Positions 1 to 7,456 are shown, numbered from the stretch's first letter. The stretch is DNA of 10,595 nt from TMED161 sp964532515 (GCA_964532515.1 CAZHKH010000049.1:1-10595); one strand, 5' to 3'. Numbers and translations: made by a program. Notes: generated by a model not told the origin, from the letters alone.

Positions 1-44
1 AAACAGAGTGTAGTCATATAGGAAAATTTGCGATTGTAAGGTAA
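1..44 (+). CDS. Possible 3' end of an upstream gene (partial)
   Basis: The reading frame that starts at base 3 is open from the window edge to TAA at 42-44 and encodes TECSHIGKFAIVR. A strong hairpin with a pyrimidine-rich tail begins 7 bases after this stop, as expected for the end of a plus-strand gene. Only 13 codons are visible, so neither family nor function can be given. The open frame could be chance, since the other two plus frames close at 11-14 and 19-21. Support comes from the position relative to the terminator and not from any recognised motif. Confidence 0.3.
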   Translation, partial: TECSHIGKFAIVR

Positions 45-90
45 AAGTTAAAGGGGTGAATATAAAATCCACCCCTTACCTTTCTTTCTT
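38..90. terminator. Bidirectional intrinsic terminator between convergent genes
   Basis: AAGGGGTG (51-58) pairs perfectly with CACCCCTT (70-77) around an 11-base AT-rich loop. An outer AAGGTAA (38-44) can also pair with TTACCTT (76-82), though it competes with the base of the inner stem. On the plus strand the hairpin is followed by TTTCTTTCTT (81-90). On the minus strand it is followed by the weaker AACTTTTACC. It lies 12 bases past the stop of the minus-strand gene ending at 89 and 7 bases past the candidate plus-strand stop at 44, so it probably ends transcription from both sides. Confidence 0.75.
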
Positions 91-580
91 ATTTAGAGTT
101 TACTGTTTCGTGTGTTTTTGTTGGAGGGGTTTTGGGTTCAGTAATCTCTTTTTCGACGACATTTATTTCTTTTTGCTTAATTTTTGTTAAATACAAATTA
201 TCTTTCCAGTAAAAAATCCCATCATTTCCTTGACATTGTCTACATAATTTAAATGCCTCACTAAATGTGAAATTATCATACATGTTTGTATATGCTTCAT
301 TATAATTTGCATTAATATCAACATCATTAATATTTTTACATATACCACATGGATCTATATACTCTGCTGTAGTTTTTTCTTCTACATAAATATCCTGAAC
401 TTCCTCTTCAGAAATAGGCGATTCTTCCACAACTTCAACTGCTTCATTTTCGACTTCCTTTTCTTTGTAATTTTCATATTTTTCTATATTATTTTTTGCG
501 GTATAAATATCACCCTGTGAAAGCCAAACTAATCCAAATAGTATTGCTATGGTGGTTAATCCTACTAACGATTCTTTCAT
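89..580 (-). CDS. Signal-anchored hypothetical protein with two CxxC pairs
   Basis: This 163-residue protein is of unknown function. Residues 5-22 form one hydrophobic segment (signal peptide or N-terminal anchor). Then come a charged, Glu-rich linker (about 30-75), a CxxC at C78/C81, a second CxxC at C113/C116, and a basic Pro/Thr-rich tail. The two pairs could bind one metal ion or form disulfides outside the membrane. The stretch from about 105 to 134 (FSEAF...GIFYWKDNLYLTKIK) resembles, from memory, the short 'AF..AR..G...F.WRGK.Y.T' motif found at the ends of some phage and cell-surface proteins, here with Cys residues added. The ATG start is supported by AGGAG (plus-strand bases 591-595) with a 10-base spacer. 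It is followed by a hairpin terminator. The gene is confident; any role is unknown. Confidence 0.8.
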   Translation of the reverse strand: MKESLVGLTTIAILFGLVWLSQGDIYTAKNNIEKYENYKEKEVENEAVEVVEESPISEEEVQDIYVEEKTTAEYIDPCGICKNINDVDINANYNEAYTNMYDNFTFSEAFKLCRQCQGNDGIFYWKDNLYLTKIKQKEINVVEKEITEPKTPPTKTHETVNSK

Positions 581-670
581 AATTTATTTACTCCTAATTA
601 GTTATAAACTTTTAACATTCATTTTTTTTAAATGTTCCATAAATAAAAAATTAAAAGTATAAAAAGGAGG

Positions 671-1510
671 TTATTTTAATAGAAAATTTTGTATTAGCCG
701 AGAGGTTTCTTCTGGCTTTTCAAGTGGGAAAAGGTGGGTTGTATTTTTAATTTCTTTTACAACTATATGCTTGTTTGATAATATTTTTTTTGATGCAGAG
801 GCTCTAAATACAGGATTGAATTCTGGGGTTATTATCAATGTTGGGATTTCAAGTTTATCTATATTCTTCCATATATTAATATCCTTTAAAAGTGATTTTA
901 AATATATTTTTTCTTCCCATTCTCTGGCATAATTAAGTTTAAGTTTTTTACTGATTTGATTATATGTAAAAATAGAATCAATATATTCTTCAAGTTGTTT
1001 TATTGGAATTCTTTTGAAAATTTCTTTACTTTGATATGATTTTATAATCTCATTTTTATTATTAAATATATTTCTTCTATTTCTAGCAGATTTAGCTAAA
1101 GGAAAATTTGATTTCAAATAGGGTATATAGCTAATAAATTTCCATAGATACACAATGGGGGGAATAAAAATTGTTGGATCAAGAAGAACTATTGATTTAA
1201 ATAGATTTTTATTATTTATAGATGCTCTTAAGAGTAAATTTCCGCCTATTGAATGGCCAACTCCATGTGCATTATTAATATTATTTTCTTTTGCATAATC
1301 TTCAAAATCTTCTAAAAATAAATCCCAGCTATTAAAATATTTAATTCCAGAATCATCTTTCCAGTGAGGACGAAGAAGCATAGCATTTATATTAAAATTA
1401 TTTGATAATAGATTTAATAGCGATTGATATGCAAATGGTGGAAACCCATTTGCGTGAATAAACTCACATTCTATATTAGTATTATCTTTAAAATTTATAA
1501 ATGGAATCAT
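671..1510 (-). CDS. Alpha/beta hydrolase
   Basis: This 279-residue cytosolic protein has no signal peptide and follows the single-domain alpha/beta-hydrolase plan. HANGFPP (19-25) matches the oxyanion-hole HG segment. GHSIGG (85-90) is the nucleophile elbow with Ser87. LLDPTIF follows the next strand, a helical cap lies at about 115-205, and TTHLFPLEKPEE carries the likely catalytic His259. The acid after strand 7 would normally be Asp in a 'G..D' turn, but here the segment reads TPEFNPVF, so Glu230 is the probable acid. Substrate cannot be told: esterase, lipase or haloperoxidase-like activity are all possible. Its start lies 31 bases from the divergently transcribed DUF2905 gene, so the two promoters must overlap or read into each other. 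It ends 90 bases before the start of the next minus-strand gene. Confidence 0.85.
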   Translation of the reverse strand: MIPFINFKDNTNIECEFIHANGFPPFAYQSLLNLLSNNFNINAMLLRPHWKDDSGIKYFNSWDLFLEDFEDYAKENNINNAHGVGHSIGGNLLLRASINNKNLFKSIVLLDPTIFIPPIVYLWKFISYIPYLKSNFPLAKSARNRRNIFNNKNEIIKSYQSKEIFKRIPIKQLEEYIDSIFTYNQISKKLKLNYAREWEEKIYLKSLLKDINIWKNIDKLEIPTLIITPEFNPVFRASASKKILSNKHIVVKEIKNTTHLFPLEKPEETSRLIQNFLLK

Positions 1511-1541
1511 TGAATATTATTTATTATTTGTAAATTTAAGT

Positions 1542-1766
1542 ATGAATCTTGGTAAAACACTTATAATAGTTGGAATAATTTTCATTTTATTAGGAATTTC
1601 TTTTTCTTATTTAAAATCTTATACAGGCTGGTTTGGAAATTTATTTGGAGATATCTCATATAAAACAAAAAACTTCCATTTTTATATGCCTCTAACAAGT
1701 ATGATTATAGTGAGTGTTTTTTTTACGATGATAATAAATATTATATCAAAATTCTTTAATAAATAA
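1542..1766 (+). CDS. DUF2905 family small membrane protein
   Basis: This 74-residue protein has two transmembrane helices (about 5-25 and 50-70) joined by a short loop. It matches the DUF2905 pattern closely: 'LGK.LI..G', a Gly/Leu-rich first helix, 'GWFGNLFGDI' in the loop, and 'NFHFYMPLTSMI' leading into the second helix. The family's function is not known, and its members are usually 65-75 residues, as here. It is the first gene of a plus-strand run leading to the acyltransferase and is divergent from the alpha/beta hydrolase across 31 bases. No clear Shine-Dalgarno site precedes the ATG. Confidence 0.85.
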   Translation: MNLGKTLIIVGIIFILLGISFSYLKSYTGWFGNLFGDISYKTKNFHFYMPLTSMIIVSVFFTMIINIISKFFNK

Positions 1767-1809
1767 ATTTTAGAGGGAGATTTACATTAAATCAAATAAT
1801 ATATTTAGC

Positions 1810-3171
1810 ATGATATTTAAAGGGATAGCATATTTTTTATCCTTTATATGTGCAAAATTGTTTTTTGGTAGAGTTGTAATTAAAAATCAACATAAAGTCC
1901 CAACTTCAGGCCCACTGATTTTTGTCGCAAATCATAGTAATATGATACTTGACCCTGGGATGGTTCGATATTCTTGCAATAGAAATACCTATTTTCTAGC
2001 AAAACATACTCTTTTTTTAAACAAAATTCAGAACTGGGTTTTTAGAAAGGCAGGAGCAATTCCAGTCTATAGAAGGCAGGATGACCCAAAGCTAACTTCT
2101 AAAAATAAAGATACGTTTGAATCGGCGTATGAGCTGTTTGAAGATGGAAAATGTTTAGTTTTATTTCCAGAAGGAATATCTGTAGCAACTAGAGCTCTAT
2201 TTAAAATAAAAACAGGAGCAGCGAGGATCGCTTTAAATGCAGAAATCAAAAATAATTTTGAATTAAATCTTAAAATAATTCCAATAGGCATTAACTATTC
2301 TGATCCCTCTAGATTTAAAAGTGAAGTATATATTCAGTATGGTGATCCAATATCTTTATCTGATTATAAAGACAAACAAAATGATTTTCATTCTTCTGTT
2401 GATGAGATTACACATGATATTGAGGAATCATTATTAACTCTAACAACAAATTTAAGTTTTATTGATCTTGATGATACTATTGGATACCTTGAGATTATTT
2501 ATAAAAATGAATTATTTCTAAAAAATTCATTGGGAAAGAAAAAGGACTACGATGATTTTGCTATCTCAAAAGAGATAATTGATATTGTAGAATCCTATCT
2601 TGAAGATAACCCTGACCTTAAAGATAATTTTATTCAGATGACAACCAAATACATGAGATTTCTTGAAAAGCTTAAGTTAGATGATAGATTCATTCTATCT
2701 AAGAGAGGTAAAAAACCAAAAATATTACCGGAGAAACCTTTGAAAGCAATTTGGTTTATTTTACAGTATCCCATTTATTTTTATGGATTAATCAATAATA
2801 TTATGCCTTACAAGATATCTGCAGCTGAAGTATATACAAAAAGTATTGATGAGGTAGAGATAGGACAATATAAGTTTTTTATTGGCGGAGCTATTTTTTC
2901 TTTGTTTTATTTAATTCAAGTATCATTGTTTTACTACTTCACCAACAATCCTCTCTACTCATTTATATATTTTGCTTCGTTGATTCCAACAGGCAACTTT
3001 GCTCTTAATTATCATAATAATATTGTCTCATACTTAAAGCAATATAGGCTATTTAGAATTTTTTCAAAAAGAAGTGATATTATTGAAGATCTTGAAATAA
3101 AGAGAAAAGAGATAATTGATTTTATAGAATTGGCAAAAGAACATTCAAGGAAAGATGACAATGAAAATTAA
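1810..3171 (+). CDS. PlsC-type phospholipid acyltransferase with membrane C-terminal extension
   Basis: The first ~220 residues form a PlsC acyltransferase domain, which transfers an acyl chain to glycerol-3-phosphate or lysophosphatidate at the membrane. Visible blocks are NHSNMILDP (41-49; catalytic His42 and Asp48, HX5D spacing), GAIPVYRR (82-89), FPEG (119-122) and IIPIGINY (156-163). The HX5D spacing, one residue longer than the common HX4D, fits a subfamily seen with long proteins in Bacteroidota-like bacteria. At 453 residues it is much longer than a simple PlsC (about 240). The C-terminal half holds a charged helical region and hydrophobic segments at about 315-335 and 355-400. The ATG has no nearby ribosome site. 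AGGGAG (1774-1779) instead sits 6 bases before an in-frame ATT at 1786, which would add 8 residues. The gene overlaps the methyltransferase by 17 bases. Confidence 0.85.
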   Translation: MIFKGIAYFLSFICAKLFFGRVVIKNQHKVPTSGPLIFVANHSNMILDPGMVRYSCNRNTYFLAKHTLFLNKIQNWVFRKAGAIPVYRRQDDPKLTSKNKDTFESAYELFEDGKCLVLFPEGISVATRALFKIKTGAARIALNAEIKNNFELNLKIIPIGINYSDPSRFKSEVYIQYGDPISLSDYKDKQNDFHSSVDEITHDIEESLLTLTTNLSFIDLDDTIGYLEIIYKNELFLKNSLGKKKDYDDFAISKEIIDIVESYLEDNPDLKDNFIQMTTKYMRFLEKLKLDDRFILSKRGKKPKILPEKPLKAIWFILQYPIYFYGLINNIMPYKISAAEVYTKSIDEVEIGQYKFFIGGAIFSLFYLIQVSLFYYFTNNPLYSFIYFASLIPTGNFALNYHNNIVSYLKQYRLFRIFSKRSDIIEDLEIKRKEIIDFIELAKEHSRKDDNEN

Positions 3172-3781
3172 AACAGCAATTGATGAGTTTAATGCTTGGG
3201 CTAAGATAGGAAAAGATAGGGGTATGGAAAATGGCCACGCTGCATCTGTAGATAGGATGATAGATATTTTATGTAATCAATATGATATAGAGCATATAAA
3301 GTCTATGATTGATCTTGGTTGTGGGAATGGATGGATGCTAAGAAAAGTCAACTCTAGGTTATCACTCGATGTATCCTTAGGCGTTGATGGAGCTCCCCTA
3401 ATGATTGAAAAGGCAAAGAAAATTGATCCTGATGGTAATTATTCTTGTATTGACATCAATGATTGGAGGTCAGACAAAACATTTGACTTATTAATGTCAA
3501 TGGAATTCATGTATTACCTTAATAATCCAGAAAAAGTAATAAATAATATTATTAAATATGCAGCAAATGATGGCGCTGTATTTATTGTTGGGATAGATCA
3601 TTACCAGGAGAATACTGATAGCTTATCATGGCCAAATGACCTGAAAGTGAAAATGAAAACACTTAGCATTGATGGGTGGTTAGATATCTATAAATCAAAT
3701 GGATTAAAAAATATATATTATGAGCAATTTGGAGCTACTGAAAAATCTGCGGGCACATTAATAGTATCTGGAGTAAAATAA
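3155..3781 (+). CDS. Class I SAM-dependent methyltransferase
   Basis: This 208-residue Rossmann-fold methyltransferase has motif I DLGCGNG at 53-59 (SAM glycine loop). An acidic residue follows the second strand (VDGAPLMIEKAKK), then 'SCIDINDW' for the adenine-binding turn, and FDLLMSMEFMYYL as the motif IV/post-IV region. The N-terminal 'FNAWAKIGKDRGMENGHAASVDRMI' precedes the core. The methyl acceptor cannot be told. The start overlaps the end of the acyltransferase gene by 17 bases, so the two are translationally linked and a lipid or membrane-related role is an inference from context. ATG at 3161 (Met3) is an equally good start, because AAGGAAAG (about 3147-3154) is better spaced from it. 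Confidence 0.87.
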   Translation: MTMKIKTAIDEFNAWAKIGKDRGMENGHAASVDRMIDILCNQYDIEHIKSMIDLGCGNGWMLRKVNSRLSLDVSLGVDGAPLMIEKAKKIDPDGNYSCIDINDWRSDKTFDLLMSMEFMYYLNNPEKVINNIIKYAANDGAVFIVGIDHYQENTDSLSWPNDLKVKMKTLSIDGWLDIYKSNGLKNIYYEQFGATEKSAGTLIVSGVK

Positions 3782-3791
3782 TTATTTAGAA

Positions 3792-4205
3792 ATGGAATTC
3801 TCTTTTATCCCAAAATACATTTTAAATAAAATTACAAATGATGATGCTTTAAAAATTCACTACAATATTCTATTTTCTAATATACTTATTATTGCTTTTA
3901 TTTTTGGTGGGGGCATATCAGTAGTTAATATAATTTCTCATTTTTGCTTAATGGATTATATTTTAGAAGTGCCTTGCCCAGGATGCGAAATAACAATCGG
4001 CATTATTGAGGTAAAAACAATGAAAAACATAAGTTTAGCCCCACTATTTATATTCATTATTATTATTATTCAAATCCCATTAAGAGTTATTGCTATTTTA
4101 AATAATAATTATTCGATTTCTATTATAAAAATATCAAAATATTTAAGTAATATTGTTATATTTGTATTGTTCTATTCATACTTTATTAAAATAATAAATC
4201 TCTAG
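3792..4205 (+). CDS. DUF2752-like membrane protein with CPGC motif
   Basis: This 137-residue protein is mostly hydrophobic, with helices at about 28-50, 78-98 and 110-135. The key feature is PCPGCEIT at 61-68 (Cys62/Cys65) just before a helix. DUF2752 proteins carry the same 'CPGCGLTRA' block followed by a short amphipathic stretch and a membrane helix. Here the usual Gly and Arg are replaced (CPGCEITIGI), so it is a divergent member. Function in the family is unknown; the Cys pair might bind metal or be redox-active. It starts 10 bases after the methyltransferase stop and ends in TAG. Its stop overlaps the ribosome binding site of the following small zinc-ribbon gene, so the two are probably co-translated. 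Confidence 0.72.
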   Translation: MEFSFIPKYILNKITNDDALKIHYNILFSNILIIAFIFGGGISVVNIISHFCLMDYILEVPCPGCEITIGIIEVKTMKNISLAPLFIFIIIIIQIPLRVIAILNNNYSISIIKISKYLSNIVIFVLFYSYFIKIINL

Positions 4206-4209
4206 GAGG
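4204..4209 (+). promoter_or_regulatory. Strong Shine-Dalgarno AGGAGG for the 55-residue gene
   Basis: AGGAGG lies 7 bases before the ATG at 4217 and overlaps the TAG stop (4203-4205) of the upstream gene. It is among the best-matched ribosome sites in the window. It decides the start of the small downstream gene and suggests translational coupling. Confidence 0.8.
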
Positions 4210-4216
4210 AGTTAGT

Positions 4217-4384
4217 ATGGCTTTACTTACGTGCCCTAAATGTGATACCCCATGTAAAAAAGGTGGCTTTAAAGCTTGGCAGATCATTGTTGCAATTTGT
4301 TTTTTCCCTATTGGATTAATTGCATTATTAGTAGATAAAGAGCCAACTCAATGTCATAAATGCTCACATATGTGGCAAGCTTAA
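4217..4384 (+). CDS. Small BRI3/LITAF-like zinc-ribbon membrane protein
   Basis: This 55-residue reading frame reads MALLTCPKCDTPCKK, then a hydrophobic segment WQIIVAICFFPIGLIALLV (21-39), then KEPTQCHKCSHMW. Two CxxC knuckles (C6/C9 and C46/C49) flank one membrane-inserting hairpin or helix. This is the layout of the BRI3 and LITAF-like families, where split zinc-binding halves are brought together at the membrane face; 'FFPIGLIALL...CHKCSH.W' matches that style. Function in bacteria is unknown. The start is well supported by AGGAGG at 4204-4209. The gene is paired with the DUF2752-like gene, itself a CxxC membrane protein, and may act with it. It is easily missed because of its length. Confidence 0.82.
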   Translation: MALLTCPKCDTPCKKGGFKAWQIIVAICFFPIGLIALLVDKEPTQCHKCSHMWQA

Positions 4385-4414
4385 ATATTTAGACTATTTA
4401 GAAGTAATATTAAA

Positions 4415-5383
4415 TTATTTTTTTGTCCAAATTCTTGTATTGAGATTAAGTGTCTCTGCAATACTTATCACTAGATTAAGATCATCATGATATTCCTGTA
4501 TATCTGAAAAATTAATCATATCACCAAATAATCTGGGTTCAAACAAAGCTTTGCTGTAAGGAATAGCAACGTACAGCCTGCGATCTACAAATGATAATTG
4601 GATATTTTTATTTGTTTGTTTTTTAAATGATAAGATTTTTTCCATTAAAGATGGGGAGAGGATATATCTTGATTCAATTTGGTCATCTGAATACACTGCA
4701 AATTCAGATTCAAACTCAGTATTTTCTAATTTTACTAGTTCTCCACGAGATTTATTCATTTTTTGAAGTTTTGTGCCTAGGAATCCAAACATTTTTTCAG
4801 CAGTATCTTTAAGCACATAGGTTTTAACATTAAATTCTTTATTAAAATCTGCACTAAATAAAAGCCCCTTGAAGATTGTATGCCAATGGGTTGTAGTTCG
4901 TCCCTTACTATCAACGGTTGTTGTTTTATATTCTGCGTGAACTTCAGAAAATTCCATTTGAGTTGATTTTATTTTACCTTCAACAAAATCATCACCAGTA
5001 TATCTATCAATATGCGTTCTAAAAATCCCACATTTCATAAATTCATCTCGAGTTATTTTGTCTGTGGGGTGATAGTTTAAAGAATTATCAATAAAATTAA
5101 TGATTTCTCTTATTACTTGTTCTTTAAATTGACCTCTATATTCTTTCCATAGTGGATTTATTTTAAAGAATAGTATTAAGATAAAAATAGCAAGAACACC
5201 AATAATAGGGAGAGGATTTTGAAAATTAATTGTAAAGTAGAAGGCTAAGGCTAAAGGAAGAATTGAAAATAAAGCATAGCTCTTAATTCTACTAATTATT
5301 TGAATTCTTTGATTATCTAATCCAGATAGATGCGGCTTGAGTTCTGTATTATATAGATGTTCTAGATTAGTATTTTTTGACAT
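4415..5383 (-). CDS. DUF3137 family membrane protein
   Basis: This 322-residue protein has two N-terminal membrane helices (about 36-51 and 58-73) followed by a soluble domain. 'FKGLLFSADFNKEFNVKTYVLKD' corresponds to the characteristic 'FKG.FF.ADFNK.F...T.V.PD' block of DUF3137, and 'LYVAIPYSKALFEP' near the C-terminus matches the family's end region. The biochemical role is unknown. DUF3137 genes are often found next to lemA, as here, with only 17 bases separating the LemA stop from this start. It is the last gene of the minus-strand run and converges on the 55-residue gene with 30 bases between stops. No Shine-Dalgarno site is visible, so translation may depend on coupling to lemA. Confidence 0.85.
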   Translation of the reverse strand: MSKNTNLEHLYNTELKPHLSGLDNQRIQIISRIKSYALFSILPLALAFYFTINFQNPLPIIGVLAIFILILFFKINPLWKEYRGQFKEQVIREIINFIDNSLNYHPTDKITRDEFMKCGIFRTHIDRYTGDDFVEGKIKSTQMEFSEVHAEYKTTTVDSKGRTTTHWHTIFKGLLFSADFNKEFNVKTYVLKDTAEKMFGFLGTKLQKMNKSRGELVKLENTEFESEFAVYSDDQIESRYILSPSLMEKILSFKKQTNKNIQLSFVDRRLYVAIPYSKALFEPRLFGDMINFSDIQEYHDDLNLVISIAETLNLNTRIWTKK

Positions 5384-5400
5384 TATTTAATATTGAACGA

Positions 5401-5961
5401 TTATTGCTTATTAAATAATTCTCCCACATCAACATTCTCTCGCTCACTATCAGGAATCTCAAATACGTTTTTGTGCTTCATGCTCATCATGCCTGCAATT
5501 ATATTTGTGGGAAACATTTCAACGCTATTATTGTAAGAAGTGACTGTTGCATTATACGCTCTTCTTGAGGCGGATATTTGCTCTTCAACTTCGTTTAGAC
5601 TTCTTTGTAATTGATTGAAGTTCTCAGAAGCTTTAAGGTCAGGATAGTTTTCAACAGCAACCATAATTCCACCTAATTTAGATGTAATCATATTATCTAA
5701 ATCAACTTTTTGATCATCTGTAATATCACCAGAAAGAGCTTTTGTTCTAAGATCAGTTATCTGAGTAAGTGTATCGGCTTCATGCTTCATATATGTTTGA
5801 ACGCTGCTAACTAAATTGGGTATCAGGTCATATCTCTTTTTAAGTTGAGCATCCATACCACCAAATGCATTTTCAACTTGATTTTTTTTATTTATTAGGC
5901 CGTTGTACATCATTGCTATAATTATAATGATGCCAAATATTATTCCAATTGAGATATACAC
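5401..5961 (-). CDS. lemA: LemA family protein
   Basis: This 186-residue protein has one N-terminal membrane helix (2-20) followed by a long alpha-helical bundle, the standard LemA size and plan. 'NAFGGMDAQLKKRYDLIPNL' (31-50) is the family signature. 'LNEVEEQISASRRAYNATV', 'YNNSVEMFPTNIIAGMM' and 'FEIPDSERENV' are the other conserved blocks. The molecular role of LemA is unsettled. The start is GTG (plus-strand bases 5959-5961), supported by GAGGAG (5968-5973) 6-7 bases upstream, which sits against the stop of the hydrolase gene (5975-5977). The order hydrolase, lemA, DUF3137 with gaps of 13 and 17 bases indicates one transcript. Confidence 0.93.
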   Translation of the reverse strand: MYISIGIIFGIIIIIAMMYNGLINKKNQVENAFGGMDAQLKKRYDLIPNLVSSVQTYMKHEADTLTQITDLRTKALSGDITDDQKVDLDNMITSKLGGIMVAVENYPDLKASENFNQLQRSLNEVEEQISASRRAYNATVTSYNNSVEMFPTNIIAGMMSMKHKNVFEIPDSERENVDVGELFNKQ

Positions 5962-5967
5962 TAGATT

Positions 5968-5973
5968 CTCCTC
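5968..5973 (-). promoter_or_regulatory. Shine-Dalgarno GAGGAG deciding a GTG start for lemA
   Basis: Read on the minus strand, GAGGAG lies 6 bases before GTG, with no competing ATG nearby. It abuts the TAA of the upstream hydrolase gene, which fits coupled translation. Confidence 0.7.
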
Positions 5974-5974
5974 A

Positions 5975-7381
5975 TTAGCTGTTTAGTATAGTATTAATTA
6001 AATCAATAATATCTAGGATATCAATATTATTATCTTCATTGAGGTCAGATGCCCAGACATAGTAGTTATCACTTTCATTTTGAATTATATAATTAATAAT
6101 TCCAAGAACATCTAAAACATCTAAAATTCCATCCTGATTAAAATCACCAAGCTCATTAATGATTTTTAATTCCTGAGCTAATTCAAATGCTCCGAGCAGA
6201 GCAAATGGAGCTGCGTCTTGATGGCCACCAAAAGATTCAGGTATAGGAACAAGGCTTACATCGTTGGCGCCATTACTAAGAAAAGTATCGTAAGCAAGCT
6301 GAGCATTCTCGAAAGGAACCAGCTCATCAGCGATACCATGAATTATATGCATAGTTGCCTCAGGAGTCCAGTTATAGAGATCATTCTCTTCTAATGCTAC
6401 TCTCAAAGGGTGAGTTAGATTTTCTTCAAAAGTAGAAATTGAATCTGGTTTCATAATTGTAATTGGAACGCTAGGCATTACTTCATTTATTTCAGCACCA
6501 GAGTGAGTTCCATCAAATAATTCAGGCAAGATAGAAGCATACTCTGGTAGCAGATAGTTTTCTACTGGTGCTAGCAAATTTTGATAACTATCACAGTATG
6601 AAAATAAAACATATGGAAAATAATAAGGCTCTCCATAGGGAGTATAATCAAGCATAACATCTGTCATTATTCCAGACATATCATAAGCACCTGCCATAGG
6701 GAATGAAGCTGTTATATCAATTTCTTCAGAGTAGTCTCTTTCAATAATTTGGTGTGTAGCCATGGTTGCATAGCCACCTTCTGAATATCCAGCTAAAAAA
6801 AGCTGACTATTAATTTGAAAATCATCATTAATATTAGAAAATTGATCGGCTGCACGAATTAAATCAACAACATCAGTTCCATAAGGTTCTTTTATTTGAT
6901 AGGGGTGCAATCCATCTGAGATACCTAAACCAAGATAATCTGCCTCTAGGTATACATATCCATATCCAGCTATTAGGGCAGGCAATATCCAAATTCCAGA
7001 TTGAGATGTTACAGCATCTTTTTCAACAACAGTCCCATGTTGGTAACTTAGTATTGGATAGGCTTGATTTTTTTGATTGGGCCAGTCACTTCTTGGAAAT
7101 GCTATTACACCTGATGCCTGAGTTGGATTTCCATGCTTATCAATTGTTTCATATACAATATTATACATCCAGTATCCATACTCAACAGTTAAATTAAAAA
7201 AATCATCTGATGCTAGTACACTAAGTTCATTTTCAATATAAATCTGATTATTATCAATGTCTCTTGTGGATACTATTTGTGTTGATATTATATCACCTCT
7301 TTCAGATAAGCAGAAACTCAACAATAAAAATATAGGAATTAAATTATATCTGTAATAATCCATACATAAACTTACAATCAT
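5975..7381 (-). CDS. Secreted alpha/beta hydrolase with dockerin-like C-terminus
   Basis: This 468-residue exported hydrolase has a signal peptide at about 7-26. 'LSFC' lacks the small residue expected before a lipobox Cys, so a lipoprotein is unlikely. The catalytic domain shows QHG (114-116, oxyanion), DYLGLGISDGLHPY (148-161), GYSEGG (198-203, nucleophile Ser200), HGIADELVP (Asp352) and GGHQDAAPF (His387). This resembles secretory lipase/esterase-like proteins. Residues 412-468 form a two-repeat dockerin-like module (GDFNQDGILDVLDV and DLNEDNNIDILDI) with Asp/Asn calcium-loop residues, probably for attachment or folding at the cell surface. No cohesin gene is in the window. Met7 is a plausible alternative start that gives a cleaner signal peptide. 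It heads the lemA operon and is divergent from the candidate selenoprotein gene across 75 bases. Confidence 0.88.
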   Translation of the reverse strand: MIVSLCMDYYRYNLIPIFLLLSFCLSERGDIISTQIVSTRDIDNNQIYIENELSVLASDDFFNLTVEYGYWMYNIVYETIDKHGNPTQASGVIAFPRSDWPNQKNQAYPILSYQHGTVVEKDAVTSQSGIWILPALIAGYGYVYLEADYLGLGISDGLHPYQIKEPYGTDVVDLIRAADQFSNINDDFQINSQLFLAGYSEGGYATMATHQIIERDYSEEIDITASFPMAGAYDMSGIMTDVMLDYTPYGEPYYFPYVLFSYCDSYQNLLAPVENYLLPEYASILPELFDGTHSGAEINEVMPSVPITIMKPDSISTFEENLTHPLRVALEENDLYNWTPEATMHIIHGIADELVPFENAQLAYDTFLSNGANDVSLVPIPESFGGHQDAAPFALLGAFELAQELKIINELGDFNQDGILDVLDVLGIINYIIQNESDNYYVWASDLNEDNNIDILDIIDLINTILNS

Positions 7382-7456
7382 TTACATTATTTTTTATATT
7401 TAAACGTGATTATTTTTTAAATTAAGGACAATATAAAAATTAGTTTTTCTATTCAT
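7382..7456. promoter_or_regulatory. Shared divergent promoter region
   Basis: These 75 bases separate two divergent genes that both encode secreted proteins with dockerin-like tails. The stretch is almost pure A/T, with several TATA-like tracts (for example TATAAA at about 7432-7437), and must hold both start signals. No paired -35/-10 elements or operator repeat can be assigned with confidence, and neither gene has a Shine-Dalgarno site here. Confidence 0.4.

Noticed and set aside
614..636. AACATT/AATGTT inverted repeat as a terminator
   Set aside because: Only six A/T-rich pairs around an 11-base loop, without a proper T-run in a useful place.
661..700. AGGAGG at 665-670 as a plus-strand ribosome binding site
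   Set aside because: No start codon with a useful open frame follows; the region is covered by the minus-strand hydrolase gene and its stop.
2067..2291. Minus-strand 74-codon ORF within the acyltransferase gene
   Set aside because: It is antisense to conserved PlsC motifs with no independent support.
4384..4411. AATATT repeats between convergent genes as a terminator
   Set aside because: The pairing is AT-only and short, so it is not distinguishable from background in this AT-rich DNA.
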